Notes: generated from the letters alone by a model not told the origin. 25,855 bases of DNA from Planctomycetota bacterium (GCA_020638875.1 JACKHS010000036.1:1-25855); one strand, 5' to 3'. Positions 1-7,399 are shown, counted from the first letter of the stretch. Made by a program: numbers and translations.

Positions 1-1364
1 CGCACCGCGAACTCCCCCCCCGTCCGCGGGTCCACCTCCCCCTCCACCCACACCCGCGCGCGCACCCTCCCCTCCCGTCGCGCGCGCAGCGCGGCCAGCG
101 CCAGCAACCGCTCCGCCTCCATCGCGCACGCCAGCTCGTGCGGGCGGCCGAGCTGCGACAGCAGCATCAACTGCACCGTGTCGCGCTCCTCCGCCCAGCG
201 CAGCTCGGCCGCGGCGAAGCCCGGCTCCGCCTGCACCCACGGCAGGTCGAGGAGCGCGAGCTGCTCGCGGATCGCGGACAGGTACACCGCGTGCGAGCGC
301 TGCACCGCGCCGCGCGCGAGCAGCCCCGGCCGCGCGAGGCCGGCGCCGAACTCCTCCAGCGCAGCAGCGCCCAGCTCGCCGCGCTGCAGCAGCAGAAGCG
401 TCTCGTCGACGAGCGCGCGCTCGCCGACGAGCGCGGCGCGCAGGTGCGCCACCGGGCGCGGTCCCGCCAGGCGCGCCTCGAGCGCCTCCCAGCCGTCGGC
501 CTGCGGGGACTCCCGCAGCAAGCGGTGCAGCTCGCCCAACCCGGCCCCCTCGCACGTCAGCCAGACGTGGTGCGCGAGCAGCAGCGGCACGTCGCGCACG
601 AGGTCGCCGACCGCGAAGCTCGCGTCCAGCAGGTCGCGTGCGCGCCCGACGTCCCCCGCCACGCCGGCGAGGTGTGCCGCCACCACGAGGCGCCGCGACA
701 GCGCGATCAGCTCGAGCGTCGGGAGCTCCCTCGTTCCGAGCGCGACGCCGCCGCGCGCGCGCTCGCGCTCGAGCAGGAACGCGAGCTCCGCGCGGCCCAG
801 CGGCGCGACCTCGCGGACGCGCTCGGCGTACGCCAGCCCCTCGGGGTCGAAGCGCGCGAGCAGCCCCGCGAGCGCGGCGTCGTCCCGCTCGCCGTCGCCG
901 AGCGCGCCCTCCGGCCAGCCGTCGTCGTACGCCCACGTGACCGCGAGCGCGCGCGCCACCGGGCCCGCGGGGTCGAGCTCGAGGGCCGCGCGCTCCGCCG
1001 CGGTGGCGCCGACCCGCTCCGCCTCGCGCCGCGCGCGCACGAGCAGCGACTCGACCGCGTCCTCGGGGGAGGTGTGCGCGCTCACGAGCTCGCCCGGCCG
1101 CCAGGTCGCGCTGCGCGCTTCCTCGAAGCCTTCGATCCACGCCAGCGTCGCGGCGGGGTCGACGAGCTCCGTCCCCAGGAGCTCCACGCGCCCGAGCGGC
1201 TCGCCCTGCGCGCGCACCGCCGCGCGCTCGGCCTGCAGGCGGCCGCCTTCGCGCAGCAGCTCGCGCCGCACGAACCACCCCGCCAGCACCCCGCCGACGA
1301 CCAGCACCGCCGCCGCGTAGGCGAAGAAGCGCCGACGGCTCGCGCGCGGGCTCGCCTCGCTCAC
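1..1364 (-). CDS. Hypothetical one-pass membrane protein (C-terminus outside window)
   Basis: On the minus strand a frame opens at a GTG with A/G-rich GAGG eight bases upstream, overlapping the stop of the aldehyde dehydrogenase gene, and stays open to the window edge (about 454 codons). The first residues are basic (SRRRFF), followed by one hydrophobic helix (about residues 15-33, AYAAAVLVVGGVLAGW) and a flanking RR. The rest, presumably extracytoplasmic, is rich in Ala, Leu, Glu and Arg, probably helical, with no catalytic motif I recognise. Codons end almost always in G or C, which supports this frame over the long open frames on the other strand. Its 10-base distance from the dehydrogenase and its own Shine-Dalgarno site suggest cotranscription. 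I do not recognise the family; a helical-repeat scaffold is possible but unproven. Confidence 0.7.
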   Translation of the reverse strand, partial: MSEASPRASRRRFFAYAAAVLVVGGVLAGWFVRRELLREGGRLQAERAAVRAQGEPLGRVELLGTELVDPAATLAWIEGFEEARSATWRPGELVSAHTSPEDAVESLLVRARREAERVGATAAERAALELDPAGPVARALAVTWAYDDGWPEGALGDGERDDAALAGLLARFDPEGLAYAERVREVAPLGRAELAFLLERERARGGVALGTRELPTLELIALSRRLVVAAHLAGVAGDVGRARDLLDASFAVGDLVRDVPLLLAHHVWLTCEGAGLGELHRLLRESPQADGWEALEARLAGPRPVAHLRAALVGERALVDETLLLLQRGELGAAALEEFGAGLARPGLLARGAVQRSHAVYLSAIREQLALLDLPWVQAEPGFAAAELRWAEERDTVQLMLLSQLGRPHELACAMEAERLLALAALRARREGRVRARVWVEGEVDPRTGGEFAV

Positions 1365-1374
1365 GCGCCGGACC

Positions 1375-2898
1375 TCAGCCGCCGAACTGGATGCCCTGCG
1401 CGAGCGGCAGCTCGGCGGAGTAGTTCACCGTGTTCGTCTGTCGGCGCATGTAGACCTTCCAGGCGTCCGAGCCCGACTCGCGGCCGCCGCCGGTCTCCTT
1501 CTCGCCGCCGAACGCGCCGCCGATCTCGGCGCCCGAGGTGCCGATGTTGACGTTCGCGATGCCGCAGTCGGAGCCCGCCGCGCTGAGGAAGCGCTCGGCG
1601 TGACGCACGTTCATGGTGAAGATCGACGAGGACAGGCCCTGCGGCACGTCGTTGTGCTTGGCGAGCGCGTCGTCGAGGTCCTTGACCGGGATGATGTAGA
1701 GCAGCGGAGCGAAGGTCTCCTCCTGCACGATCTCCCAGTGGTTCTGCGCGCGCGCGATCGTCGGCTGGACGAAGTTGCCGCCGGCGAGCTTGCCGCTCAT
1801 CTCGGCGCGGCCGCCGCCGCACAGCACCTCGCCGCCGGACTCGCGCACCTTCGCCACCGCCGCCAGCATCTGGTCGACGGCCGAGGGCTCGATCAGCGGG
1901 CCGCAGAGCGTCTTGGGGTCGAGCGGGTCGCCGATCACGACGTCCTCGTAGGCGCGCACGAGGCGGCTGGTGAACTCCTCGGCGACGCTCTCCTGCACGA
2001 GGATGCGGCGCGTCGAGGTGCAGCGCTGACCGGCGGTGCCGACCGCGCCGAAGAGCGTCGCGTGCAGCGCCATGTCGAGGTCCGCGTCCTCGAGCACGAC
2101 GATCGCGTTGTTGCCGCCGAGCTCGAGGATGGTGCGGCCGAAGCGCTCGGCCACCGTGGCGCCGACCTTGCGGCCCACGGCCGTGGAGCCGGTGAACGAG
2201 ACGAGCGGGATGCGCTTGTCCTCGAGCATCTTCTGGCCGACCGCGCGGCCCGAACCGATGCACAGCGCGGCCAGCGCGCCCAGGCCCTCGGCCTCGAGCA
2301 CGGGGCGCACCGCGTTGACCATGCCGATGGCGCACAGCGGCACGGAGCTCGCCGGCTTCCACACGCACGGGTCGCCGCAGATCCAGGCGAGCATCGCGTT
2401 CCAGCCCCACACCGCCATCGGGAAGTTGAACGCGGTGATCACGCCCACGACGCCCAGCGGGTGCCACTGCTCGCGCATCGCGTGGCCCGGACGCTCCGAG
2501 TGCATCGACAGGCCGTAGAGCATGCGCGACTGGCCCACGGCGAAGTCGGCGATGTCGATCACCTCCTGCACCTCGCCCCAGCCCTCCTGGACGATCTTGC
2601 CCATCTCGAGGGCGATCAGCCGGCCGAGCGCGTCCTTCTTCGCGCGGATGGCCTCGCCGCACTTGCGCACGAGCTCGCCGCGCGCGGGCGCGGGCATCGT
2701 GCGCAGGCGCTCGAAGGCCGCGACCGCGGCGGTCATGCAGGCCTCGTACTCGGCCTCGCTCGCCTGGCGCACCTTGGCGAGGACCTCGCCGGTGGCGGGG
2801 TTCTTGGACTCGATCACCTCGCCCGTCGTCTCGAGCCACTGGCCGTTGTAGGCGCCGGAGTTGAGGTCGCTGATGCCGAGGTCCTTGAGGAAGTCCAT
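1375..2898 (-). CDS. amaB: ALDH7-family aldehyde dehydrogenase, probable L-piperideine-6-carboxylate / aminoadipate-semialdehyde dehydrogenase
   Basis: This 507-residue NAD(P)-dependent aldehyde dehydrogenase has normal family length. The catalytic cysteine is in GTAGQRCTSTRR (about Cys293) and the general-base glutamate in ILELGGNN (about residue 259). The cofactor-binding SFTGSTAVGRKV segment and the ALDH7-like AFNFPMAVWGWN segment are present. ALDH7 (antiquitin) enzymes oxidise 2-aminoadipate 6-semialdehyde, in equilibrium with piperideine-6-carboxylate, to 2-aminoadipate in lysine catabolism. The start is set at MDFLKDLG; the frame extends about 59 codons upstream, but that part is Pro/Arg-rich and not ALDH-like. 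No Shine-Dalgarno is seen. A TATCTT box lies about 48 bases upstream. The transaminase that would make the substrate lies at the other end of the window, which supports the substrate assignment; other ALDH7 substrates remain possible. Confidence 0.9.
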   Translation of the reverse strand: MDFLKDLGISDLNSGAYNGQWLETTGEVIESKNPATGEVLAKVRQASEAEYEACMTAAVAAFERLRTMPAPARGELVRKCGEAIRAKKDALGRLIALEMGKIVQEGWGEVQEVIDIADFAVGQSRMLYGLSMHSERPGHAMREQWHPLGVVGVITAFNFPMAVWGWNAMLAWICGDPCVWKPASSVPLCAIGMVNAVRPVLEAEGLGALAALCIGSGRAVGQKMLEDKRIPLVSFTGSTAVGRKVGATVAERFGRTILELGGNNAIVVLEDADLDMALHATLFGAVGTAGQRCTSTRRILVQESVAEEFTSRLVRAYEDVVIGDPLDPKTLCGPLIEPSAVDQMLAAVAKVRESGGEVLCGGGRAEMSGKLAGGNFVQPTIARAQNHWEIVQEETFAPLLYIIPVKDLDDALAKHNDVPQGLSSSIFTMNVRHAERFLSAAGSDCGIANVNIGTSGAEIGGAFGGEKETGGGRESGSDAWKVYMRRQTNTVNYSAELPLAQGIQFGG

Positions 2899-2946
2899 GT
2901 CGCGCGGAGGGTCGGGGGTCGGAGCGGGCCGGGGTTCGGGGCGACC

Positions 2947-2952
2947 AAGATA
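2947..2952 (-). promoter_or_regulatory. Candidate -10 box (TATCTT) for the aldehyde dehydrogenase
   Basis: Read on the minus strand, TATCTT stands out in GC-rich DNA 48 bases before the ATG at 2898 and fits a TANNNT -10 element. No clear -35 element is seen. It would give a leader of about 40 bases. Confidence 0.4.
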
Positions 2953-3055
2953 CCCGCGTTCCGGCGCCGCGACCACGGGCGCGCGGCGCGCCCGCCCGGC
3001 GCTTTCTGCCAGAATCGTGAAACGCGGCCGCGGCGCCGTGCAGAGCCCGTCCACC

Positions 3056-4005
3056 ATGCGAGACCCCCGGCCCAACCAGCTCCTCGCGCGCTACCTCGCC
3101 GAGGGCGACGCGCGCGCCCTCGGCGAGCTCTTCGACGAGGTCGCGCCCGAGCTGCTGCGCGTCGCGCGCCACCTCGCGCGCGACGCGGCGGAGGCCGAGG
3201 ACCTGGTGCAGGCCGCCTTCCTGACGCTGCTCGAGCACCCGCGCCGGGTCGACCCCGAGCGGCCGCTCGTGGCGTGGCTCGTCGGCGTGATGGGCAACGA
3301 AGCGCGCGACTGGAGCCGCGCCGCGCGCGGCGGCCGGACGCGGACGCGCTCTCGGCCGAGCCCGCCGCGCGCGAAGCCCGCGAGCGGCCGCCGGAGCGCG
3401 CGGTCGGCGCCGAGTCGCACGGCCTCGTGGCCGCCGCGCTCGAGCGCCTGCCCGAGCGCTACCGCGACGTGCTCGAGCGTCACCTGCTGCGTCACCAGAC
3501 GCCGCAGGAGATCGCGCGCGCCAAGGACGCGTCGCCGGCGACGGTGCGCGTCGAGCTGCACCGCGGCCTGGCGCGCCTGCGCCCGTTGCTGCCCGCCGGC
3601 CTGGCCGGAGGTCTCGTGCTGTCCCTGTCCGAACGCGGCCACGCCGGTCTGCGCGGGGAGCTGTTGGCGCACGCCTCGCGCGCGCTGCCCGCGGCGCCCC
3701 TCACCGCCGGCGCGACCGCCACGACCGCCCAGCTCGGGAGCCTCCTCATGCTGCAACGCCTCGGCCTCGGCCTCGCCGCCGTCACCCTGCTCCTCCTCGT
3801 CGCTCGCGTGAGCGGCTTCCTCGGCGCGGAGCCGCGCCCCGCGCCGCCGCCGTCGCTCGAGGCGCAGGGCCTGCGCGTCGTCGAGGCGCCGGCCGCGCCC
3901 GCGGTCGACGTCGCGCCGGCGAGAGCCGCCGCGCGCGTCGAGGCGCCCCCCGCCGCGTCGCCGCGGCGCCCGCGGCGTGGACGCTCGACCGCCTGCGCGT
4001 CGTGA
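3056..4005 (+). CDS. ECF-type sigma-70 factor with C-terminal membrane helix, reading frame interrupted
   Basis: Sigma region 2 is encoded from ATG 3056 (NQLLARYLAEGD, ELFDEVAPELLRVARHLAR, AEDLVQAAFLTLL, PLVAWLVGVMGNEARDW). Around 3320-3340 the coding signal moves to the frame one base back, where region 4 continues (GLVAAALERLPERYRDVL, TPQEIARAKDASPATVRVEL, HRGLARLRPLLPAGL). A Gly/Ala-rich linker and a membrane helix (LGLGLAAVTLLLLVARVSGFL) follow, then a Pro/Ala-rich stretch ending at TGA 4005. The product would direct RNA polymerase from the membrane face. No anti-sigma gene is adjacent; the C-terminal extension may serve in its place (inference). The break falls in the variable linker between regions 2 and 4 and acts like a missing base, so it is either a sequence error or a real disabling mutation. 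The downstream repeat protein probably belongs to the same polypeptide. Confidence 0.75.
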
Positions 4006-6215
4006 CCACCTACGCCGACGGCACGCCCGCGCCGCACGTCGGCTTCCTGCTGCAACGCTTCGCCAGCGGCGCGTCGCGCGAGCCGCGCGCCTTCTGGACC
4101 GACGCGGAGGGCCGCGCGCTGCTCGAGGGCCTCGTGGCCGGCGAGTACGCGCTCTACGCCGACCGCGGCGGCAACGCCGGCGCGACCGTGCCCGCGGTGA
4201 CGAGCGAGCGCGCGCCCGACGCGGCGCTGCTCGACGAGCTCACGCCTGTCGTGACGCTGCGCCTGCCCGAGGGTCACGACGTGCGCGGCCGCGTGGTCGA
4301 CGGCGCGGGGCGCCCGGTGGCGGACGCCGAGCTGTGGATCTCGAACGGCATCACGCGCAGCTACGGGCTCGCCGCCGGGCGCACCGATGCGGCCGGCCGC
4401 TTCGAGCTGCGCCAGCTCCAGGACGACTGCTTCCTCGGCGCGCGCCACGCGCGCTTCGGGCCGTCCAGGCCGCAGCACGTGCAGTACTGGAGCGAGCGCA
4501 CCCGGCCCGGCGCGCCGATCGAGCTCGAGCTCGCGCTCGGCGACGAGGCGGCCGCGCTCGACGGCGTCGTCTACGGCCCCGACGGCGCGCCGCTCGCCGG
4601 CGCGACGGTGCGCGTCGGCGCGCAGACGAACCAGGACACCTTCGGCCCGACCGGCGCCGAGGGCCCGCCGCCGCCCGTGTCGCTCGTCAGCGACGAGAAC
4701 GGCGCGTTCGCGGCCGCCGGGCTCGCGTCCGGCGCGGTGGGCGTCTCGGCGCGCGCCCCCGGGCTCGCGGTGGGCGCGCTCGAGGTGACGCTCGCGCCCG
4801 GCGAGCGCGGCCGCGTGGAGCTGCACCTCGTCGAGGGCGCCTGGGTACGCGGCGTCGTGCTCGACGCCGGCGGCGCGCCGCTCGCGGGCGCGACGGTCGG
4901 CGCGACGGAAGCCGCGCTGCACGCGCCGAACCCGCCGGCCGCCTTCCTGCCGCCGTACGCGACCAGCGACGCGCAGGGCCGCTTCGAGCTCGGGCCGCTC
5001 GCGCCCGGCGCCGTGCACCTCTCCGCGCGCGGCCCGAGCTTCCTGCCCGACGGCACGCGCCTGCCGACGACGCGCACGAGCGCCGAGCTCGTCGTGCGGG
5101 CCGGCGAGGCCTACGCGTGGAGCGCGCGCCTCGAGGGCGAGCCCTACGCCGCCGGTCGCGCGCTCGACGAGCGCGGCGAACCGCTCGCCGAGTGGACGGT
5201 CGTCTCGCACGCCGAGCACGGGCCCGGCCCCGCGCCGCGCGCGGTGGACACCGACGAGACCGGCGCCTTCCGCGTGCCGATCGTCGGCGAGGGCACGGTC
5301 GCGCTCTGGCTCTACCCGCCCAGCCACCCCGAGCACCCCGCTCGGCTGTGGAGCGAGCGCCGCGCCCCCGTCGCGTGGGTCGAGGGCGTGCGCGCCGGCG
5401 ACCGCGACGTGGTGCTGCGCCGGGACGCGGCGCAGGCGCCGAGCGCGCGCCTGGTGGCGACGCTCGACGTGGCCGGCGCGGACGAGCGCACGCTCGCGCA
5501 CGTCACCGTGCGTCACGAGCGCTTCGGTCCGGTGGCCGACGTCGAGTACCCCGCGCTCGGCCCGCCGCTACAGCTCGAGGAGCTGCCCGCCGGCGCCGTG
5601 CAGGTGCTGGTCGAGGCGCCCGGCTGCGCGGCGTTGCGCGCGGGGCCGTTCGAGCTGCGCGACGGCGAGACCTTCGACGCGGGCACGCTGCGCGCGGTGC
5701 CCGGAGGCGCGCTGCGCGTCACGATCGAGGCGCCGGGCGGCGGGCCGCTGTCCGGGCTGTCGCTCGAGCTGCGCGACGCGCAGGGACGACTCTGGCACCT
5801 GCCCGAGGACGCCGGCGCGTGGCGGCGCGACGACCTGCCGGCCGGCCGCTACACGCTGCGCGCGCACGCGCAGGACGCGGCGCCCTACCGCGCCGAGCTC
5901 GAGGTGCGGGCCGGCGAGACGTGCGCGCACGAGGTGCACCTGGCGCCCGGCGCGTCGCTCGGCATCGTGTTGCTCGGCGCGGACGGCCGGCCGCTGCACT
6001 GCGCCGCGACGTTGCGCGTCACGACGGCGGACGGCGAGGTGCTGTGCGACGAGCGCGTCGAGCCGAGCGAGGCCGGCCAGGTCAGCCGCTGGGTCTTCGC
6101 GCCCTTCGGCGAGCTGGTGGTCTCCGGCGCGGCCGAGGACGGCCGCCGCGGCGAGGGGCGCGTCACGTGCGACGCGACCTCGGCGCGCGAGCCGCAGGTC
6201 GTGCGGCTCGAATAG
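4002..6215 (+). CDS. Large CarboxypepD_reg-like repeat protein, probably the outer part of the sigma-factor fusion
   Basis: This is an open frame of 737 residues from a GTG at 4002. It is built of repeated beta-sandwich units of the carboxypeptidase regulatory-like type, with the recurring signature G-x-V-x-D-x-x-G-x-P-x-x-x-A: VRGRVVDGAGRPVADAEL, LDGVVYGPDGAPLAGATV, VRGVVLDAGGAPLAGATV, AAGRALDERGEPLAEWTV, then more divergent copies (LGIVLLGADGRPLHCAATL). There are about six or seven units and no catalytic motif. There is no signal peptide after the GTG. The first strand of the first unit (TLDRLRVVTTYADG) begins before it, in the same frame but ahead of any start, so the natural N-terminus appears to be the sigma factor and membrane helix upstream. 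Alternatively the GTG overlaps the upstream TGA (GTGA) and translation is coupled. Such domains usually bind surface ligands or act as structural stalks; the ligand here is unknown. Confidence 0.85.
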   Translation: MTTYADGTPAPHVGFLLQRFASGASREPRAFWTDAEGRALLEGLVAGEYALYADRGGNAGATVPAVTSERAPDAALLDELTPVVTLRLPEGHDVRGRVVDGAGRPVADAELWISNGITRSYGLAAGRTDAAGRFELRQLQDDCFLGARHARFGPSRPQHVQYWSERTRPGAPIELELALGDEAAALDGVVYGPDGAPLAGATVRVGAQTNQDTFGPTGAEGPPPPVSLVSDENGAFAAAGLASGAVGVSARAPGLAVGALEVTLAPGERGRVELHLVEGAWVRGVVLDAGGAPLAGATVGATEAALHAPNPPAAFLPPYATSDAQGRFELGPLAPGAVHLSARGPSFLPDGTRLPTTRTSAELVVRAGEAYAWSARLEGEPYAAGRALDERGEPLAEWTVVSHAEHGPGPAPRAVDTDETGAFRVPIVGEGTVALWLYPPSHPEHPARLWSERRAPVAWVEGVRAGDRDVVLRRDAAQAPSARLVATLDVAGADERTLAHVTVRHERFGPVADVEYPALGPPLQLEELPAGAVQVLVEAPGCAALRAGPFELRDGETFDAGTLRAVPGGALRVTIEAPGGGPLSGLSLELRDAQGRLWHLPEDAGAWRRDDLPAGRYTLRAHAQDAAPYRAELEVRAGETCAHEVHLAPGASLGIVLLGADGRPLHCAATLRVTTADGEVLCDERVEPSEAGQVSRWVFAPFGELVVSGAAEDGRRGEGRVTCDATSAREPQVVRLE

Positions 6216-6234
6216 CCGCCTCGCGCCGCGAACG

Positions 6235-6277
6235 CGCGCCGGCTCCGCCGCCCGGACGGGGCGACGGAGCCGGCGCG
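6235..6277. terminator. Perfect 13-bp hairpin between convergent transcripts
   Basis: Arms 6235-6247 and 6265-6277 are perfectly complementary (CGCGCCGGCTCCG and its reverse complement) with a 17-base loop. The hairpin starts 20 bases after the plus-strand repeat gene stops and also ends the minus-strand cluster. There is no T tract, as often seen in GC-rich genomes; a bidirectional terminator is inferred. Confidence 0.6.
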
Positions 6278-6367
6278 GTAGCCGTCGGTCACGGCGCCGC
6301 GTTCGACGTCGGTGCGGGCGCGTTCCCGGAGGACGGCCACCTCGAGGGTGAAGGTGTCAGGAGTCAT
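6269..6367 (-). pseudogene. N-terminal stump of a ferritin-like (bacterioferritin-related) gene
   Basis: An ATG at 6367 is preceded by GAGGTG five bases upstream, a good Shine-Dalgarno site. The first 33 codons have high GC at the third position and read as a helix with VLRERAR, VERGAVTDGY and RAG. From memory this matches the opening of bacterial ferritin-like proteins, where LRxRARxHIExGAVTxxYxAD precedes the diiron four-helix bundle. The bundle itself (NEALATE-type helix and later E-x-x-H motifs) is absent: the match stops where the 13-bp hairpin begins, and the frame then runs open, without family likeness, into the antisense of the repeat gene until 5885. The gene is therefore truncated, or ends as a short peptide. 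The family assignment rests on a short segment and is tentative. Confidence 0.4.
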
Positions 6368-6433
6368 GAGGTCACCTCGTGCGGGGGTCGGGCACGTTGG
6401 AGAGCGTCGTCGGCGCGTCGTGGGACCGGCCGA

Positions 6434-6673
6434 TCAAGCGCCTCCGTCGGTGGCCTCGTCGACCGCGTCCTCGACCGCGTCGGCGGCGTCGTTCACGACG
6501 TCCTCGGCTTCGTCGGCGGCGTCCTCGAGCGTGTCCTGCGCGGACTCGAGGTGCTCGTCGAGCGCGTCGGCGTCCTTGTCCGTGCAGCTCGAGAGCAGCG
6601 CGGGCGCGAGGCACAGCGCGAGCGCGGCGGCGGACAGGCGGGAGCGGCGGAGCGTGTGGTTCGTGGTCTTCAT
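6434..6673 (-). CDS. Small acidic lipoprotein
   Basis: This 79-residue product starts at ATG 6673, with GGAGGA seven bases upstream; the frame is open further upstream, but the Shine-Dalgarno and signal sequence fix this start. The N-terminus carries basic residues (RRSR), a hydrophobic core (LSAAALALCLAPAL) and the lipobox LSSC, so the mature protein begins at about Cys30. The mature part is a highly acidic Ala/Asp/Glu segment with repeated DAADEAEDVVNDAADAVED-like heptads, likely a single helix or coiled coil. It resembles the small lipoproteins common in stress clusters (entericidin-like in size and architecture only). It is probably cotranscribed with the two genes before it; the function is unknown. 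Confidence 0.8.
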   Translation of the reverse strand: MKTTNHTLRRSRLSAAALALCLAPALLSSCTDKDADALDEHLESAQDTLEDAADEAEDVVNDAADAVEDAVDEATDGGA

Positions 6674-6687
6674 GGTTCGTCCTCCGG

Positions 6688-6996
6688 TCAGGGGTGTCGT
6701 CGTTCGTTCGGGGTCGTGCGGGTCTCGTGCGGGGGCCGCGGCGCGAGGCGGGCCAGGGCGCTCCCGAGTCGGGCGCAAGCGTCCTCGAGCTCGCGGTCGG
6801 CCGCGCGACGGGTGCGTCGGCAACGCTCGCGCTTGAGGAGCTTGGTCTCGACCTCCTCGCGGGCCAGCTCGACCTCGAGGCGCGCGTGCCGCGCGCGGTG
6901 CGAGGTCGTGCCGGGCGCGGCGGGCGCGGCCTCCGCGAGGTGCGTCGCGCGCCGGATCAGGTCCCGGGCTCGGCGACCTTCGGGGTCTCGTTCCAC
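6688..6996 (-). CDS. Small basic coiled-coil protein, unknown function
   Basis: This 102-residue frame begins at GTG 6996, with GGAGGA eight bases upstream, next to the stop of the DUF1328 gene. It ends 14 bases before the lipoprotein start, so it lies inside a compact three-gene cluster. It is strongly charged (VERDPEGRRARDLIRRATHL, then LEVELAREEVETKLLKRER) and predicted helical. It has no signal peptide, no membrane helix and two cysteines. The Shine-Dalgarno site, spacing and high third-position GC support it being real. I do not recognise the family. Confidence 0.6.
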   Translation of the reverse strand: MERDPEGRRARDLIRRATHLAEAAPAAPGTTSHRARHARLEVELAREEVETKLLKRERCRRTRRAADRELEDACARLGSALARLAPRPPHETRTTPNERRHP

Positions 6997-7012
6997 CAGC
7001 GCACTCCTCCCG

Positions 7013-7180
7013 TCAGTCGAGGCGCACGCGGCGACCGAAGATCAGGCTGAGGACGAAGAAGATCAGGAAGACGAAGAACAGGATCTTCGCGATGCCCGCG
7101 GCGGACGCGGCGATACCGGTGAAGCCGAACAGCGCGGCGATCAGCGCGATCACGAAGAAGGTCACGGTCCAACTCAGCAT
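7013..7180 (-). CDS. DUF1328 family membrane peptide (YtjA-like)
   Basis: This 55-residue product is almost entirely two hydrophobic helices: LSWTVTFFVIALIAALFGF, and AKILFFVFLIFFVLSLIFG, joined by the Gly/Ala-rich GIAASAAG and ending in a basic tail (RRVRLD). This matches the full length and pattern of DUF1328 inner-membrane proteins, with the typical opening MLxWxxxFxxxAxxAxxxGF. GGAGG lies five bases before the ATG. It is the first gene of the minus-strand cluster. DUF1328 genes often sit with stress-response lipoproteins and ferritin-like proteins in other bacteria; the molecular role is unknown. Confidence 0.93.
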   Translation of the reverse strand: MLSWTVTFFVIALIAALFGFTGIAASAAGIAKILFFVFLIFFVLSLIFGRRVRLD

Positions 7181-7244
7181 GGGTTCCTCCGGGTGGGGGT
7201 CGGGGTGCCGCGGCGCGAACCCCTCGCGCCGCCGCCGAACGCCG

Positions 7245-7260
7245 AACGAAGTTCGTGCCG
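7245..7260 (-). promoter_or_regulatory. Weak sigma54-like -24/-12 candidate upstream of the DUF1328 cluster
   Basis: Read on the minus strand, CGGCACGAACTTCGTT resembles the sigma54 pattern: GGCACG at -24 fits, but the -12 dinucleotide ten bases later is GT instead of GC. It sits about 65 bases before the DUF1328 ATG and inside the divergent region shared with the sigma54 activator gene. The same DNA contains a short palindrome, CGAAC-GAA-GTTCG (7243-7255). This is suggestive only. Confidence 0.2.
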
Positions 7261-7387
7261 CGTCTCGGGAGGCGCGCGTCGGTTCGCGCCAAGACGCTGG
7301 CCGCCTTGAGGTTGAGCGAGATCCTCGATCGACGCGCGGGCTGCGCGTCACGCGCGTTCCCGCGCCGATCGGAAGCGCGCCTTCCGG

Positions 7388-7393
7388 TAGACT
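7388..7393 (+). promoter_or_regulatory. Candidate -10 box (TAGACT), leaderless start of the sigma54 activator
   Basis: TAGACT lies six bases before the GTG at 7400, which would place the transcript start at or within a base or two of the start codon. No Shine-Dalgarno is present, which fits leaderless initiation. The rest of the divergent region 7181-7399 shows no ORF I can support. Confidence 0.5.
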
Positions 7394-7399
7394 CGCGGC

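Noticed and set aside
138..1550. Long plus-strand open frame (470 codons)
   Set aside because: Antisense to the membrane protein and aldehyde dehydrogenase genes; composition Arg/Ala/His-rich with no domain, typical of shadow frames at this GC content.
2899..3075. Upstream extension of the aldehyde dehydrogenase
   Set aside because: In-frame but Pro/Arg-rich and unlike any ALDH N-terminus; MDFLKDLG at 2898 gives the normal length.
1600..3300. Plus-strand open frame running through the aldehyde dehydrogenase into the sigma factor
   Set aside because: Only its part after about 3335 is coding (sigma region 4 onward); the rest is antisense to the dehydrogenase.
3946..3951. C run as a programmed frameshift site
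   Set aside because: No slippery heptamer, stem-loop or upstream Shine-Dalgarno-like stimulator recognised; sequence error or mutation is simpler.
5885..6268. Continuation of the minus-strand frame from ATG 6367
   Set aside because: Antisense to the repeat protein, Ser/Arg/Thr-rich and without family likeness; only the first 33 codons look like a gene.
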